In this document: positions 38,618-47,900 of the stretch, in pieces
How the letters are laid out: every line of letters starts with the position of its first letter
How positions within the stretch are numbered: position 1 is the first letter of the stretch
From: Candidatus Woesearchaeota archaeon
GTDB taxonomy: Archaea > Nanobdellota > Nanobdellia > Woesearchaeales > UBA10216
DNA length: 64,000 nucleotides
NCBI GenBank assembly: GCA_016180195.1
Contig: JACPBS010000005.1
Location: forward strand, 44,262-108,261
Reading direction: 5' to 3'
The notes under the pieces: generated by a model
What the model saw: only the letters and a program-made list of their open reading frames with translations
Databases searched by the model: none
Told to the model about the DNA's origin: nothing
Translations under genes and position numbers: made by a program

Positions 38618-39787
38618 ATGCACAAATCAGGCATTATTCTGTTTGGGCCTGGAAAGATCGGCCTCGAATTCTTGAATAAGGTCATGCATGATCCTAATCT
38701 GGGTTTGGTGGCTTTGGTTGATGGTTCAGGCTATTTTTCAAATAATGGTTATCTTAACGGTGCTGAACTTGCAGGTGCAATTACGCACAAACTTAATGGC
38801 GGCAAATTCAATGGCGTGCCATTGGCAGGGATACAGACAATTCAGCACAATCCAGCTTATGGACCTTATTTGGCGGCTCAAATTACCTTGGATAAGATTG
38901 TGTCAGGAAAGGAAAATATAATTGTTGTTGACGCAGCTGATAGCGACCATACCGCTTTGGCTCTTGCATCTGCTTTGATTAAAGGCATTAAGGTTGTCTC
39001 TGCAAATAAAGCTCCTTTTGCAGTCCCAAACATCGGGAATATCTTCATGTCTTCTTCGGTTAATAGGCTATATTTTGGTGTTTTGGAGGGAACTGTCATT
39101 AACAGGGCAACTGTTGGTGCAAATTTGGGTGTTCCGGAAGCTTTGCTTGAAATTTTATCCCAGCATCCGGATTCCCTTTCAATAAGAATGGCTCCAAGCG
39201 GCACTTTGAACTTCGCTGCCAGTTATTTTGGAGGGATTTCTGAAGGATTTGATGCAGCAATCCATAATGGATATGCAGAGCCATATCCTTATATTGATGC
39301 TTCAGGTATTGATGTTCTAAGGAAGGCTACTATTCTTGCCCGCACTATAGCCACGTACTTATGTATCCCGTTCTATCAGATATCTGTTTCCCATGAGTCG
39401 TTTTTGGAAAAGGCCATTACCCTGCATCAATCAAGGGTTCAGACATGCGATTGTGATTTTGAGGGCTTGAAATCATCCAGGGGAGATGAATTTGTGGAGT
39501 GTATTAGATCATTGGATATGGACTTTGAACTTTTGGGATCAGGCGGAAATTTAAGGTACGTTGCGGACGTAGTTCTTGACAGAGGCTCTATATCTATCAG
39601 AACCGGTCTTCTTTCTTTTAGTCCTGACACATACTTGGGATCTTTGAAGGGGCCTGATAACCTGTTTCAGTTTTATGTCAACAATGTAGGGACACCGGCG
39701 AGGGTGATAGGTCCGGGGCCTGGAGCTGGAATAGGTCATACTGCACAGGCTTTATACGAAGGGGTTCTGAAGCACAATTTGAAATGA
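38618..39787 (+). CDS. Homoserine dehydrogenase-like oxidoreductase
   Basis: IILFGPGKIGLEFLNKV Rossmann start; VVSANKAPFAV; YFGVLEGTVINRATVGANLGVPEALLEI; directly followed by an aspartokinase. Confidence 0.8.
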   Translation: MHKSGIILFGPGKIGLEFLNKVMHDPNLGLVALVDGSGYFSNNGYLNGAELAGAITHKLNGGKFNGVPLAGIQTIQHNPAYGPYLAAQITLDKIVSGKENIIVVDAADSDHTALALASALIKGIKVVSANKAPFAVPNIGNIFMSSSVNRLYFGVLEGTVINRATVGANLGVPEALLEILSQHPDSLSIRMAPSGTLNFAASYFGGISEGFDAAIHNGYAEPYPYIDASGIDVLRKATILARTIATYLCIPFYQISVSHESFLEKAITLHQSRVQTCDCDFEGLKSSRGDEFVECIRSLDMDFELLGSGGNLRYVADVVLDRGSISIRTGLLSFSPDTYLGSLKGPDNLFQFYVNNVGTPARVIGPGPGAGIGHTAQALYEGVLKHNLK

Positions 39788-41358
39788 ATTACGCCATTCT
39801 TAAATTTGGGGGTAGCTGTTTCTCTACTTTGGAAAGGACTTTGCAGACTCTGGGTATAATAAAATATCATCATGATCGCGGCGATAACCCCGTTGTTGTG
39901 GTTTCTGCAGTTGGTGTTCCTAAAGGATCGGATAAGCCAAAGACCACTGATAAGCTTCTTAGGGTTGTCTCGCTTTTGTATGATTTGCATCAATATGACA
40001 GGGCCCTGGATTTGGTCCGGGAAGTGAAATCCCCTTATCTGGAACAAGGAATAAGTTTTGGCTGCACTGATGATGATTTTATTGCTCTCGGGAGGCTTGA
40101 GCATGTTTGCAGCACGCGAGGATCTGCTGATTTTTCATCGGGCTTGAAGTCGAATTTTTTTGAATCGAACATTCCGGAAGGGATGCTTCGTTCTGCATTG
40201 TTGGATGAGTTTGTGAAAGGAGGGGAGATCGGAACATCAATGTTGATAACGAGGGGTTTGGAAAGCATGGGGATTCCTTCGGTTGCAGTTTATTCCCCGG
40301 ATGCAGGCTTTATCTCGGATTCGCAGTTCACGAACGCAAGTCTTCTGAAGTCCAGCCTTGATTCCGAAATTGCACGTGAATTCATAAGGCTGTCAGGAAG
40401 GAATAAGGGAAGCGTTCTGGTTTACCAGGGGTTTATAGCCAAGGATATGCACGGTAACAGCACAACTCTTGGAAGGGATGGTTCAACTGCAACTGCATTG
40501 GCTATTGGATCTGCGATAAATGCCAGGTCCATAATCATATATTCTGATGACCAGGTGCTTCCCATTGATCCCAAAATAATTCCCAACAATACCCCAATAG
40601 ACCAGTTATGCTATTCTGAGATGGCCGCACTTGCTTATAATGGATTGAAAGTGTTTCCTCTTAGCATGCTTTCAGTCCTTGTTCAGAAGCAAAGGCTTCC
40701 GCCAATTTACATGAGAAGCGTTGAAAGGCCGGACGATGTTGGTACGCTGATAAAGAACAATGCCAAATATTCAGGGGTTGCACGCGCAATGGCTGTGAGG
40801 AGGAATATTGGCTACAGGGAGTTTTTTATTGATAATGAAGGGCAGAAAGAAAGGCTAATCTCCACTATAAATGAATATGATGGCGTTTCAATCCTGAAAC
40901 ATGTTGATGAGGTTGATCCAAGAGGCAGGAAGCTCTATTTTGTTTATCAGTTTGATCCAAGATTCATTGATGTGCTTAGGGAGGATCCTGAGCGGATGCA
41001 AAATATTTCTGATAAGGTAAGCACATCCGACCCCGAATTTCCTTCTGATCTAGGCAGATATTTCAAGGAGACTCTGTTCCTTCATCTTAAGCAGGCATAT
41101 GGAAGTTCCTTCAGGGATGGGGTTATTCAGCTTCATAATGCAAGCATACTTACGATTGTTGGCAGTGATCTTGGAAAATCATATGATGCGATTTCCAGGG
41201 TGATGGCAATCATAGGAAGGGTTCAGCCTCATCAGAAGCTCCAGCATACTGTTCACAGGTTTCCTATAGTTAGGGAGGCTGATTATATCCAGCTTGTTAT
41301 TCCAAGGGGGCTTGAGAATGTGGCTGCAGAAATATACAATGAGCTTTACAGGGCCTGA
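39784..41358 (+). CDS. Aspartate kinase-like protein
   Basis: AILKFGGSCFSTLERTLQTLGIIK; GNSTTLGRDGSTATALAIGSAINA; two ACT-like C-terminal regions. Confidence 0.88.
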   Translation: MNYAILKFGGSCFSTLERTLQTLGIIKYHHDRGDNPVVVVSAVGVPKGSDKPKTTDKLLRVVSLLYDLHQYDRALDLVREVKSPYLEQGISFGCTDDDFIALGRLEHVCSTRGSADFSSGLKSNFFESNIPEGMLRSALLDEFVKGGEIGTSMLITRGLESMGIPSVAVYSPDAGFISDSQFTNASLLKSSLDSEIAREFIRLSGRNKGSVLVYQGFIAKDMHGNSTTLGRDGSTATALAIGSAINARSIIIYSDDQVLPIDPKIIPNNTPIDQLCYSEMAALAYNGLKVFPLSMLSVLVQKQRLPPIYMRSVERPDDVGTLIKNNAKYSGVARAMAVRRNIGYREFFIDNEGQKERLISTINEYDGVSILKHVDEVDPRGRKLYFVYQFDPRFIDVLREDPERMQNISDKVSTSDPEFPSDLGRYFKETLFLHLKQAYGSSFRDGVIQLHNASILTIVGSDLGKSYDAISRVMAIIGRVQPHQKLQHTVHRFPIVREADYIQLVIPRGLENVAAEIYNELYRA

Positions 41359-42365
41359 TTGTCGTTCCTTAGCTGCTCTATTTCCCTTTCAAGCCTTTCT
41401 ATTTCCGGTTGCGGGTCAGGGTTTACAATAACATGGTTTGCTATTATCTCCACCCTGTTGAACATCTCGTTTTTCGATGCCCTTCCCCGTATCTTCACGT
41501 TTGATCCGAGCACCTCGTTCCTTATGTTCTCAAAGAGCTCTGGTGCATCCTTGTACTGGAGAAGTTCTTCATGGCTCTTTCCAAGCAGGTTTTGTGCTTG
41601 GTCCCTGAAGAACACTGCTCTTATGCTGTCAGTTCCGTCGTCAATGAATCCGTTAAGAACGTAAGAGTATTCTGGCTTTGTGATGCCGTGCTGCTCGCAG
41701 ACAGGCCCTTTTTCTGATTGCCTTAGTTTTTTCCCGCATCCGCATACCTCGAAATATCTTGGCTCAAATACCTGGATTAGGGTTGCGATTACTTCTACCG
41801 AATTTTCTGTGCCTTCAAGCTGTGATAGCTGTTTTCTTGCAGATGCCTGCGGCTTTATTTCCACGTTAACTGTTTCCCCTTCCGGGTTTATTATTAGCTT
41901 TCCCCGTTCATTGAGGTGTATCTCGTTTGATGAGTTCCTGTCCTTTACATAGCCGCCCTTTATCTTTATTATGTCACCTGGCTTGATCTTCGACGAGTTG
42001 TCAGCCTGGCCTCCCCAAAGGACTATTCGTATCTGCCCGGTCTCGTCTGCAGCCATCAGTGATGAAAGCTTTCCTTCCCTTCCGTTGCTGTTGAATGTCC
42101 TTGTTTCGTATATTGCAGTTGCCTTTGCAATTATTTCCACATCCCTCATGCCTGAGAGTATGTTCTTTATTTCAAGCTTTCCTGATTGCTGCTCAAAGAG
42201 CCTTATGCCGAGCTCATTTGCAAGTATGTGGGCTGCCCCCTCCCTGCTGACAAGCCCTGAAAGCTGCTTTACCTTGCTCTCGACCTTGTTCCTTATTTCT
42301 TCCTCATCAAGCCCTGATTTTTCCTTGATCTTTGCTACAAGCTCGTCAAATGAGAATTTAAGCAT
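41346..42365 (-). CDS. RPA-like single-stranded DNA-binding protein (OB folds plus zinc-binding segment)
   Basis: MRDVEIIAKATAIYETRTFNSNGREGKLSSLMAADETGQIRIVLWGGQAD; CGCGKKLRQSEKGPVCEQHG. Confidence 0.88.
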   Translation of the reverse strand: MLKFSFDELVAKIKEKSGLDEEEIRNKVESKVKQLSGLVSREGAAHILANELGIRLFEQQSGKLEIKNILSGMRDVEIIAKATAIYETRTFNSNGREGKLSSLMAADETGQIRIVLWGGQADNSSKIKPGDIIKIKGGYVKDRNSSNEIHLNERGKLIINPEGETVNVEIKPQASARKQLSQLEGTENSVEVIATLIQVFEPRYFEVCGCGKKLRQSEKGPVCEQHGITKPEYSYVLNGFIDDGTDSIRAVFFRDQAQNLLGKSHEELLQYKDAPELFENIRNEVLGSNVKIRGRASKNEMFNRVEIIANHVIVNPDPQPEIERLEREIEQLRNDNQAL

Positions 42366-42406
42366 GAAGTGAAAAGGCAAGATAAATATAAATAAGTTGT
42401 GGTAAT

Positions 42407-43699
42407 CTAGTTGAGATATTCGCTCACATCAGCTTTTCTTGCCTTCTCAACGTAGTTGTTGTCTGTGCATTTGCATCCGTTATAATACCTGAATGCGTAA
42501 TCCCACTTCTTGTATTTCCCTTTGCAGGAATAGCATTCCTCGTTGTCAATTCTTCCTTGCTTTTCCTTCTGCTCATATTCGAGATAGCCTGCCTTAAGAT
42601 ACATTATCCCTGCCTCTATGTTGCATTCCATGTCATCTATCGTTTTTCCCGAGCATGATTCGGTCCCTGTGCATATCTGGCTGCTTGACGGGTCGTATTT
42701 TATTGTCCCGATGCACTGCTTGTGTGCGCATGTGTTTATCTGCATTATTCCTGTTGAGCAGCCATTGTCGCCTTTTTTCACGTTTCCTTTTGAATCTGTA
42801 TGCTGGAATGTGAATCCGCTTTCGATTGCTGCTATTTTAAGTGCAGCTTCTTTAGGCACTCCTTGCTTTTCTGAAATTTGCTTTATTACCTCAATCTCAC
42901 TTATTGCGATTGGAATGGGCTCTTTTGAAATGGCGAACCTTATTTCTTCGTTCCCTTTTTTTGCGCAGATTTTGACTGGTTTCGAACTTTCAGGGTGTTG
43001 GCCGCAGCCGACTTCAAGTATTGCATTGCCTGCTTTTTGGTTGTTGGATTCCATCATGCATTCTTCGAAGTCGTCATTTCTGAGGCATTCCTCGGTCAGG
43101 CTTTTTGCCTTTGCAGCTATGTCGTCATATGGCGAGAAATCGTTTTGAATGGCGATCCTGAAAGAGGGTATTATGGAATAGTATATGGAGTCTTTCTTTC
43201 CATTGCCTTGGAGCGCCATGGGCTTGCTTGAGGATATGTAAATATCGCTGTCGGCGAATGAGTATCTGTATTCAGAGGGCATCTCTGCTTCCATGTAGTT
43301 CAGGTAGTAATGTTTAAGCTTTCTTGAGATGGCTGTTTCAAGCCCTTTTTTTGCATCTTTTGAGGAAGGGAAGCATTCCTTTTCCCCGTTTTTCCACATG
43401 TTGAATCCTTCAAAGCTGCCGCATGGTGATTTGCCGCTATACCCGCCATTTCTTTCGATTTCGGCCAACGCCATCCCTGCAGACAGCCTTGCAGCCTCTT
43501 CTGCATAATACATTGCCTTTTCCCCTTCTGCATACATTGCAAATAATTCAAACTGCCTTTCGCCTACCGTTTTGCCTTTGGATACCTTGTCGAATTTCAC
43601 CTCCTTGTCAATCAGGAGGTAAGAGATCATTGTCAGGCTTAGCATGAACACCAGCGTGACTATTATTGCTGTTTGTTCTCCTTTTTTTCCTATTATCAT
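42407..43699 (-). CDS. Membrane-anchored SLT/lysozyme-like protein
   Basis: N-terminal TM; C-terminal VPKEAALKIAAIESGFTFQHTDSKGNVKKGDNGCSTGIMQINTCAHKQC...AGIMYLKAGYLEYE...WDYAFRYYNGC, matching SLT ESGF...GIMQI. Confidence 0.8.
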   Translation of the reverse strand: MIIGKKGEQTAIIVTLVFMLSLTMISYLLIDKEVKFDKVSKGKTVGERQFELFAMYAEGEKAMYYAEEAARLSAGMALAEIERNGGYSGKSPCGSFEGFNMWKNGEKECFPSSKDAKKGLETAISRKLKHYYLNYMEAEMPSEYRYSFADSDIYISSSKPMALQGNGKKDSIYYSIIPSFRIAIQNDFSPYDDIAAKAKSLTEECLRNDDFEECMMESNNQKAGNAILEVGCGQHPESSKPVKICAKKGNEEIRFAISKEPIPIAISEIEVIKQISEKQGVPKEAALKIAAIESGFTFQHTDSKGNVKKGDNGCSTGIMQINTCAHKQCIGTIKYDPSSSQICTGTESCSGKTIDDMECNIEAGIMYLKAGYLEYEQKEKQGRIDNEECYSCKGKYKKWDYAFRYYNGCKCTDNNYVEKARKADVSEYLN

Positions 43700-43700
43700 T

Positions 43701-44249
43701 TTAGTAGTTGGTCTTTTTCACTGTTCTCTGTATCATCTTTATGCTGTTGGACGGTTTCGTGGTGGGTATTTGGATTTCTGATCTTGGTGCTGTTGCGAGT
43801 TCGCCTGGGCCTGCCATCTTACATTCTAGTGATTGTTTTGTCCATTCTGTGTTAAGCCAAATCTTCTTGCCTTTGTTGTCTTCAATCTCAAGAATCACGC
43901 ATTTGTTTTCGTATGTTTTAAGGTAATCTGCTGCTGCTTCATCAATTTCGGCACTTAGCTCGTTGAATCTTGATTCGTCGTTTGCAGTCCATGAGTCATG
44001 TAGCTCTTGTATTAGCGCAGTCGTGGTTTCATGCCTTACAGTAGTGCTTTTCAGGAAGTTAAGCTGGTTTATGATAGTGATGTACTCATCAGATCTCTTT
44101 ACGTCGCTCCCTATTATGAATCCTTTTTTGGTTATCTGGTTCAGCATTCCGGGCCTGGATAGCGATGATAGTAGGAGTATTATCACTGCTGCTGTGAACG
44201 CGATTGTGGCCAGGATTATTATTGCAGGGCTTATTCCTTTCTTTTTCAT
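43701..44249 (-). CDS. Pilin-like single-TM protein
   Basis: MKKKGISPAIIILATIAFTAAVIILLLSSL N-terminus. Confidence 0.75.
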   Translation of the reverse strand: MKKKGISPAIIILATIAFTAAVIILLLSSLSRPGMLNQITKKGFIIGSDVKRSDEYITIINQLNFLKSTTVRHETTTALIQELHDSWTANDESRFNELSAEIDEAAADYLKTYENKCVILEIEDNKGKKIWLNTEWTKQSLECKMAGPGELATAPRSEIQIPTTKPSNSIKMIQRTVKKTNY

Positions 44250-44683
44250 TCTATTGCCTCAATCTTCCCGGGTTTTCCCCTGCCTTCCTCAATCAGGTAA
44301 GTTTCCTTTTCATTTTTGTGCGCATCAAAACCCACCCGTGGCCTCATTCTTACGAACCATTTCTGGTTGTAGTACATCTCGTGTTCCCCGTATCTTATTG
44401 ATGCGCTTATTACTGTACGGTTGCCGAAATCAATTTCCCTGTCAACATCCTTTGAAACCTCTATGTTCCCCACTTGAAGCCTCCCGGTATCCTTTTCAAC
44501 CTTGGAGATCTCATTAATCAGCCTGTTTGAGATGATTTGTAGTTCAGCGTCCTCTATCTGTATTTTTTTTTCAGTGTAGATGAAGAATATTGCGGTTGTT
44601 ATGACAACTACGTATATGAGGTACGCGATTGTCATGATGTGGACAAGGTTCTCGTCTATCTGGCCATGTTTTCTGCTTCGCAT
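44246..44683 (-). CDS. Single-TM protein in the pilin-like cluster
   Basis: MRSRKHGQIDENLVHIMTIAYLIYVVVITTAIFFIYTEKK...; translational overlap with neighbours. Confidence 0.7.
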   Translation of the reverse strand: MRSRKHGQIDENLVHIMTIAYLIYVVVITTAIFFIYTEKKIQIEDAELQIISNRLINEISKVEKDTGRLQVGNIEVSKDVDREIDFGNRTVISASIRYGEHEMYYNQKWFVRMRPRVGFDAHKNEKETYLIEEGRGKPGKIEAIE

Positions 44684-45462
44684 TTCGGTAGCTCTTTTAT
44701 CTCTATGGTGGGCGTTGCCCATTGCCATGTTCTGGTTTTTTCATTGTTAATTATCACTGCTTCATCTTTCAGCATTATCCAGTTCCAGCTAGACATGGAT
44801 TCGTCTGGCGTGATTATGTATGTTTCCATTCCGTTTGTTTCGATGTAGTTTAGCTGAGGCAGCGTTTCTGTGGAGATCTCTGTTGTCCCGTCTTCGGAGC
44901 TGTAGTATAGTGCAGAATTCCCGTTTCCTGAAATGATTATGTAATATCCTTTTTCAAGCACTATTGGATAGGATTCTATGCATTTGAAATTATAGCTTCT
45001 TTTTGTGCTCCCTTTTACGAACTCGGTTAGCTCCCTGAATTTCCTAATCGCAGATCTTTCATTGTCGTTGTATATTCCTTTAATCGCTATTTCATTTCTT
45101 TTTTTTGTTATCTTTATCGCCCTCGGAGCTCCGTCAGATGAAAATTTTAACTCATTGAATTCATGGCTTGAGGCATAATAATGGGTTGATTTCGCCCTTT
45201 TTTCGGCGTCCTTTACAGTAACCAGGTGATTCCCTATTGATATCTGGAAATGCTCGGGAAGGCTGTATGTGTATTCGAGGTCTCCTGGGCTTGCATAAAT
45301 TGTATCGAGAAGCAGTGCAAGGTCCTTTGAAACATACTCCCTCTCCAGTGTTGTGTCTGAACCCAGTCGGGTTACAAGAGAGGTTAATGCGATGACAGTA
45401 AGGGCTGCAATCGTGAGGCCTATCAGCGAGTATACTACTATGTATTGCCCTCTTTTCCCCAT
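44656..45462 (-). CDS. Pilin-like single-TM protein
   Basis: MGKRGQYIVVYSLIGLTIAALTVIALTSLVTRLG N-terminus. Confidence 0.75.
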   Translation of the reverse strand: MGKRGQYIVVYSLIGLTIAALTVIALTSLVTRLGSDTTLEREYVSKDLALLLDTIYASPGDLEYTYSLPEHFQISIGNHLVTVKDAEKRAKSTHYYASSHEFNELKFSSDGAPRAIKITKKRNEIAIKGIYNDNERSAIRKFRELTEFVKGSTKRSYNFKCIESYPIVLEKGYYIIISGNGNSALYYSSEDGTTEISTETLPQLNYIETNGMETYIITPDESMSSWNWIMLKDEAVIINNEKTRTWQWATPTIEIKELPKCEAENMAR

Positions 45463-45484
45463 GCTTTCACTTTGGGAAATCTGT

Positions 45485-46000
45485 TTAAATAGTTTTTCTA
45501 GATGGATCTGCTGTGCATGACATCAGTGCAAGGTCATTTTTTTCCCTTTGGGCCATGATGCAAATCGTTTTTTTCTTGTTCCCATCGAATGCCACGTTTT
45601 GGGCCTTTCCAATGTTTTCTTCCAGCCCGTAGGCTAGGAAGTTTTCAACCCCTTCTACGCCTTTGCAGTAAGTTTCCTCCCTTGCCTTGCATTCTGGGTC
45701 TTTGCACAGGCATAGGCATGATCCTGAGTTGCATTGGGGGTTCTCGGGTTTTTTTATGGTCTTGCCGTTTGAGAGGCTAAGTGTTGCCGAGTTGAAGCCG
45801 TATAAGTAATCCTTGATGTATATGTTCTTCATAAATGGCTCGTTCTGCTTTGCATTGTCAGCTAATTGTATGAAGTCGTTGAGGGATTCAACTTGATTGG
45901 GCTCCCCGATCGTTATGATTTTCGCGAAGAATAGCATTACTAGGATTATGAACGGGACTATAATGACCGCTCTTATTATCGTGTCTTTCGATTCATCCAT
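45485..46000 (-). CDS. Single-TM Cys-containing protein
   Basis: TM RAVIIVPFIILVMLFFAKIITIG; PQCNSGSCLCLCKDPECKAREETYC. Confidence 0.7.
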   Translation of the reverse strand: MDESKDTIIRAVIIVPFIILVMLFFAKIITIGEPNQVESLNDFIQLADNAKQNEPFMKNIYIKDYLYGFNSATLSLSNGKTIKKPENPQCNSGSCLCLCKDPECKAREETYCKGVEGVENFLAYGLEENIGKAQNVAFDGNKKKTICIMAQREKNDLALMSCTADPSRKTI

Positions 46001-46226
46001 CAGAGCAGCACCATTTTGTTTCCTTTGGGCAGCCTGACTTGATACATATTTGCCCTTCTATCCGGTCTCGTTCACAGCTGCCTTGGCATTGGTTGAGGCC
46101 TGTTATGCTGTCAACTATTTTTCCGATGTTGCCTGTAAAGATCAGTATTACCACTATGAGGACTGTGAGCGCTATTGCCGCAACTGTTATTGTTTCGAAT
46201 GACAGGCTGACTGCATTTTTTTTCAT
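45993..46226 (-). CDS. Small pilin-like Cys-rich protein
   Basis: MKKNAVSLSFETITVAAIALTVLIVVILIFTGNIGKIVDSITGLNQCQGSCERDRIEGQICIKSGCPKETKWCCSDG. Confidence 0.75.
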   Translation of the reverse strand: MKKNAVSLSFETITVAAIALTVLIVVILIFTGNIGKIVDSITGLNQCQGSCERDRIEGQICIKSGCPKETKWCCSDG

Positions 46227-46741
46227 GTTACCACCTTTCTTTGGCATTTTCCGCTTGACCCCAGGAAGCCTCCCTTGCATTCAATGTATTCTGGCGCGCA
46301 GCATTCGCCTGCATTCCCTCCGATTATCGGATACCCTCCTCCGCAGTTTTCACCCTCATTTTGGCAGCTCTTGCACTCGTTGCCCTTCCTTCCTGTTCCT
46401 GCAGGGCAGTAGTCTATGATGCAGTTTTCCCTGCAAATGTCATACTCTCCTTTCCTGAAGTTGACTGGCTTGTAGTGCCTTGGGTCGCAGTTTTCGTCTT
46501 TTATCCCGCTTTTTCCCCACCTGATGCACTCTGGCACCCATTTTCCGTCCTCCATCCTTGCCTTTTGGCACTTGAAATACCCTTCTTCGCATTTTTCGCC
46601 GAAATCAAACATCTCGCTTACTGTTTCAACAATTCCTTTCAGGGTTGGTTCTGTAAGGCCTCTTGCTATTACTAGCAGTATTATGCCTGCAAAAATGTAA
46701 AGAGCAGGTTTTATTAGGTTCTCGATCGCTATGCTTGTCAT
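46223..46741 (-). CDS. Single-TM Cys-rich protein
   Basis: N-terminal TM KPALYIFAGIILLVIARGL, then many Cys (ENCIIDYCPAGTGRKGNECKSCQNEGENCGGG). Confidence 0.75.
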   Translation of the reverse strand: MTSIAIENLIKPALYIFAGIILLVIARGLTEPTLKGIVETVSEMFDFGEKCEEGYFKCQKARMEDGKWVPECIRWGKSGIKDENCDPRHYKPVNFRKGEYDICRENCIIDYCPAGTGRKGNECKSCQNEGENCGGGYPIIGGNAGECCAPEYIECKGGFLGSSGKCQRKVVT

Positions 46742-46742
46742 T

Positions 46743-46892
46743 TTACCCGAATCTGAGTATTTCCATTATCTTGGAGAAAAGGTTTTCTGCGCCCCCTCTT
46801 AATATTATTACCCCTCCTATTGATACTAGCAGCAATCCCAAACCTATCAGGAACATTATCAGGATGTGCCATTGTAATCCCTTCTTTTTCAT
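46743..46892 (-). CDS. 49 aa single-TM protein (absent from the ORF track)
   Basis: Own translation: MKKKGLQWHILIMFLIGLGLLLVSIGGVIILRGGAENLFSKIMEILRFG*; same K-rich, Gly, TM start as neighbours. Confidence 0.7.
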   Translation of the reverse strand: MKKKGLQWHILIMFLIGLGLLLVSIGGVIILRGGAENLFSKIMEILRFG

Positions 46893-46916
46893 GTCCTTTT
46901 CTTGGCTGCCTTGTTT

Positions 46917-47900
46917 TTATATTTGTTGCTTGACTGGTAATTCCTCACATCCCAGGTCTTTCAGGAGGTTTTCATCGTATTTCCCGAAGATCGTGAATGC
47001 AGTCCAGTCCCTTATGATGTTCTTTTTTGAATAGGCTTCAATAGAGGCATCCATTGCAGTTTCTAGCGTGATTCCCCTTATTATTGCAGCTCCCCCGGCC
47101 ACTACGAGTGCTGCTCCTGCTGGCAGCCCAACTCCAGTTACCCCGACAGCGAATCCTCCTGCAAGCATCACTGCCCCCCCTATTACCGAAATCTTCCCGC
47201 TGTTGCTTTCCCAGTATTTTCCTATGAATTCCATCATGTTTTCTAGCATGGGCTCGCTTTTTGCGTAGACGAAAACAACCGCATAGGCACTGTCAGGATC
47301 AAAAGTTGTCTGTTTCAGTTCCTCCCTGTTCTTTGTGTCTATTTCAGGCTTTATTCCCCCTTTTTTGCCTCGCATGTAGTCCAGGTACGTTATCCCTTCC
47401 TTTGCCAGTTCCTTGTTTGGAACAGTATTCTTGCGCAGGTAGTCTAAGAATTGGTACCCGTTTATTTCCATATCTTCCTTGAAGGTTATTATTGAGCATA
47501 CGCTGCAGTACTTTTTGGGCCCTCCGAAAAGGTCAAGCTTCCCTTCGCCAAACTGGTTCCAGCAGTTGTATATCTCGTCTGCAATGGGCTTTTCCGCATG
47601 ATCGCCTAGCTTGATGCTTCTGGTCTTTCCCCTGTATTCAATGCTGTATTTTGTCTTTTCAAATTCCAGGTATGTTGGTGGGCAGTTTATTATTTCGTCA
47701 GGTGGGTTGTAGGATTTTATGTGCAGGTTGGAGTGCCTTATCACGCTTTGCTTGCATGGCTCCCTGGAAAACCCGCTTTCTATCCCTGATGTTATCAGGC
47801 CTGTATATGATAGAAGGGCGAATATGGTTATTGCTAGCAGGATCAGGCTCATTATTGCTGATACAGTTACCCCTTTCCTCACCCATAGAGTTTTTCGCAT
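46917..47900 (-). CDS. Membrane-anchored extracytoplasmic protein (paralog of next gene)
   Basis: N-terminal TM; ADEIYNCWNQFGEGKLDLFGGPKKYCSVCSIITF shared with 47879-48880. Confidence 0.78.
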   Translation of the reverse strand: MRKTLWVRKGVTVSAIMSLILLAITIFALLSYTGLITSGIESGFSREPCKQSVIRHSNLHIKSYNPPDEIINCPPTYLEFEKTKYSIEYRGKTRSIKLGDHAEKPIADEIYNCWNQFGEGKLDLFGGPKKYCSVCSIITFKEDMEINGYQFLDYLRKNTVPNKELAKEGITYLDYMRGKKGGIKPEIDTKNREELKQTTFDPDSAYAVVFVYAKSEPMLENMMEFIGKYWESNSGKISVIGGAVMLAGGFAVGVTGVGLPAGAALVVAGGAAIIRGITLETAMDASIEAYSKKNIIRDWTAFTIFGKYDENLLKDLGCEELPVKQQI

